In this document: piece after piece, positions 13,472-14,021 of the stretch
Layout: each line of letters starts with the position of its first letter
How positions within the stretch are numbered: the first letter of the stretch is position 1
Assembly: GCA_029975915.1 (NCBI GenBank)
Contig: JARKOC010000143.1
Location: forward strand, 1 to 14,021
Direction: 5' to 3'
Source of the DNA: Bryobacteraceae bacterium
GTDB lineage: Bacteria; Acidobacteriota; Terriglobia; Bryobacterales; Bryobacteraceae
DNA length: 14,021 nucleotides
Program-made: the position numbers and the translations under genes
Notes under the pieces: generated by a model
Seen by the model: only the letters and a program-made list of their open reading frames with translations
What the model was told of the DNA's origin: nothing
Database searches by the model: none

Positions 13472-13740
13472 GCTTTGCTCGGTTGCGTCTTCTGGAACAG
13501 CCCGAGTTCGTTGTGCAGGTCCACGATCTTGGTGATCATCGGGACCACGATGGTGACCAACTTCTCCCAACTGAACTCGCGCGCAACATCCAGCCCGCCG
13601 TCATAGGCGGTCCGGAGGATGTCGAGCACCAGGTCCAGCTTCTTCTTGCCCTGACCAGGTAGGGGGATGGCCTCCTCGACGGCTTTCACCGCCGTCAACA
13701 CGAGAGGCAGTAACTTGAGGATGGCGAACAGAGTGTTCAT
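13468..13740 (-). CDS. small hydrophobic/amphipathic phage protein (90 aa), possible holin-like
   Basis: This 90-residue protein has a hydrophobic N-terminal helix (MNTLFAILKLLPLVLTAVKA), a PLPGQGKKKLD turn (27-36), and two further amphipathic helices, the last including WEKLVTIVVPMITKIV (58-73). It starts at ATG 13740 with AGGAG eight bases upstream, immediately after a terminator. It overlaps the methyltransferase start as ATGA, so the two are probably translated together. The hydrophobic segments are short for true membrane spans; a holin is possible but so is a soluble helical bundle. I recall similar small proteins in other phages without assigned function. Confidence 0.7.
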   Translation of the reverse strand: MNTLFAILKLLPLVLTAVKAVEEAIPLPGQGKKKLDLVLDILRTAYDGGLDVAREFSWEKLVTIVVPMITKIVDLHNELGLFQKTQPSKA

Positions 13741-13754
13741 CGTTTGATCTCCTG

Positions 13755-13782
13755 AAAAGAGGGGCGGCCCGAAGACCGCCCC
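13755..13782 (-). terminator. intrinsic terminator with UUCG tetraloop
   Basis: On the minus strand, GGGGCGGTC (13782-13774) pairs with GGCCGCCCC (13769-13761), including one U-G pair, around a TTCG loop, followed by TCTTTT. The C(UUCG)G tetraloop is unusually stable. It separates the Ala-rich gene to the right from the 90-aa protein and methyltransferase, whose ribosome-binding site begins right after the T-run. Confidence 0.85.
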
Positions 13783-13796
13783 GGCCGGAGGAAGGA

Positions 13797-14021
13797 CTAC
13801 GCCGCCGATTTCGGCTGCGCCTGGTTGACCGTGTTGGCGATCGCCGTGGTCGCGGTGGTCAGCGCCTGGACGATCTGCTGCAGGGTGGCGAGCACCGGCG
13901 TCACCGTCGCGTCCACCTGCTTGGCGACAGCGGCGGCCACGGCCTGCGCATCGACGCCGACGCCAGCGGCGCTCACGTCGGTCGCGCGGTTGGCGGGAAC
14001 GGCGCCCGCGGTCAGGTTCAT
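13797..14021 (-). CDS. Ala/Thr/Val-rich small protein, possibly truncated at window edge
   Basis: The frame ends at TAG 13797 and has an ATG exactly at the window's last base, so this may be the true start (74 residues, MNLTAGAVPANRATDV) or an internal codon of a longer gene. It is very rich in Ala, Thr and Val, with a long predicted helix from about residue 25 to 68 and many Gln, and no cysteine. Such composition resembles small structural or tail-fibre-associated phage proteins, but no family is recognised. A strong terminator follows 14 bases after the stop, so this gene ends a transcription unit reaching in from the right. Confidence 0.6.
   Translation of the reverse strand: MNLTAGAVPANRATDVSAAGVGVDAQAVAAAVAKQVDATVTPVLATLQQIVQALTTATTAIANTVNQAQPKSAA

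Noticed and set aside
12701..13606. 301-residue plus-strand frame opposite the methyltransferase
   Set aside because: Antisense to a gene with intact catalytic motifs; Val/Arg/Gln-rich shadow composition.

Overview
This window is most of the morphogenesis module of a tailed phage, probably a siphovirus prophage in a high-GC bacterium. By eye the GC content is a little above 60%, with GC-rich third codon positions almost throughout. Nothing in the window identifies the host. The small-protein set and the DUF3489 protein suggest a soil Acidobacteriota (Solibacter/Bryobacter-like) or an alphaproteobacterium, but that is a weak inference from memory. No integrase, attachment site, tRNA, rRNA, CRISPR array or insertion sequence is visible.

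Left two thirds (1-9327, minus strand): one long, tightly packed operon read from high to low coordinates. It follows the lambda gene order almost exactly: small terminase (Nu1-like), large terminase (gpA), gpW joining protein, portal (gpB), S49 prohead protease (gpC) with an internal start for a Nu3-like scaffold, decoration protein (gpD), major capsid protein (gpE), gpFII-like connector, gpZ-like and gpU-like neck/tail-end candidates, an extra 59-residue protein, the tail tube protein, and a truncated candidate tail-assembly chaperone running off the left edge. Most junctions are short overlaps (ATGA or GTGA) or gaps of a few bases, so the genes are probably co-transcribed and translationally coupled.

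Middle (9328-11067, plus strand): a 72-bp divergent gap opens a rightward group of five small genes: an unknown 82-aa protein, a four-cysteine zinc-ribbon-like protein, a basic 75-aa protein, a helix-turn-helix protein resembling a sigma-factor region, and a DUF3489 protein. It ends in a strong intrinsic terminator. These look like accessory or regulatory genes.

Right (11083-14021): just past that terminator lies a plus-strand HNH endonuclease gene with an unrecognised N-terminal domain and clearly lower GC than its neighbours, a candidate cargo or defence gene. It converges with a minus-strand group: a 90-aa hydrophobic/amphipathic protein, a ParB-domain/adenine-methyltransferase fusion, a small reading frame with no normal start, and a single-span membrane protein with a coiled coil. 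A terminator with a UUCG tetraloop separates this group from an Ala-rich protein at the right edge.

How it fits together: the minus-strand operon builds and fills the head and starts the tail, the methyltransferase would modify DNA, and the small plus-strand genes probably act in regulation or host takeover. The HNH gene is either a partner or rival of the methyltransferase, or unrelated cargo.
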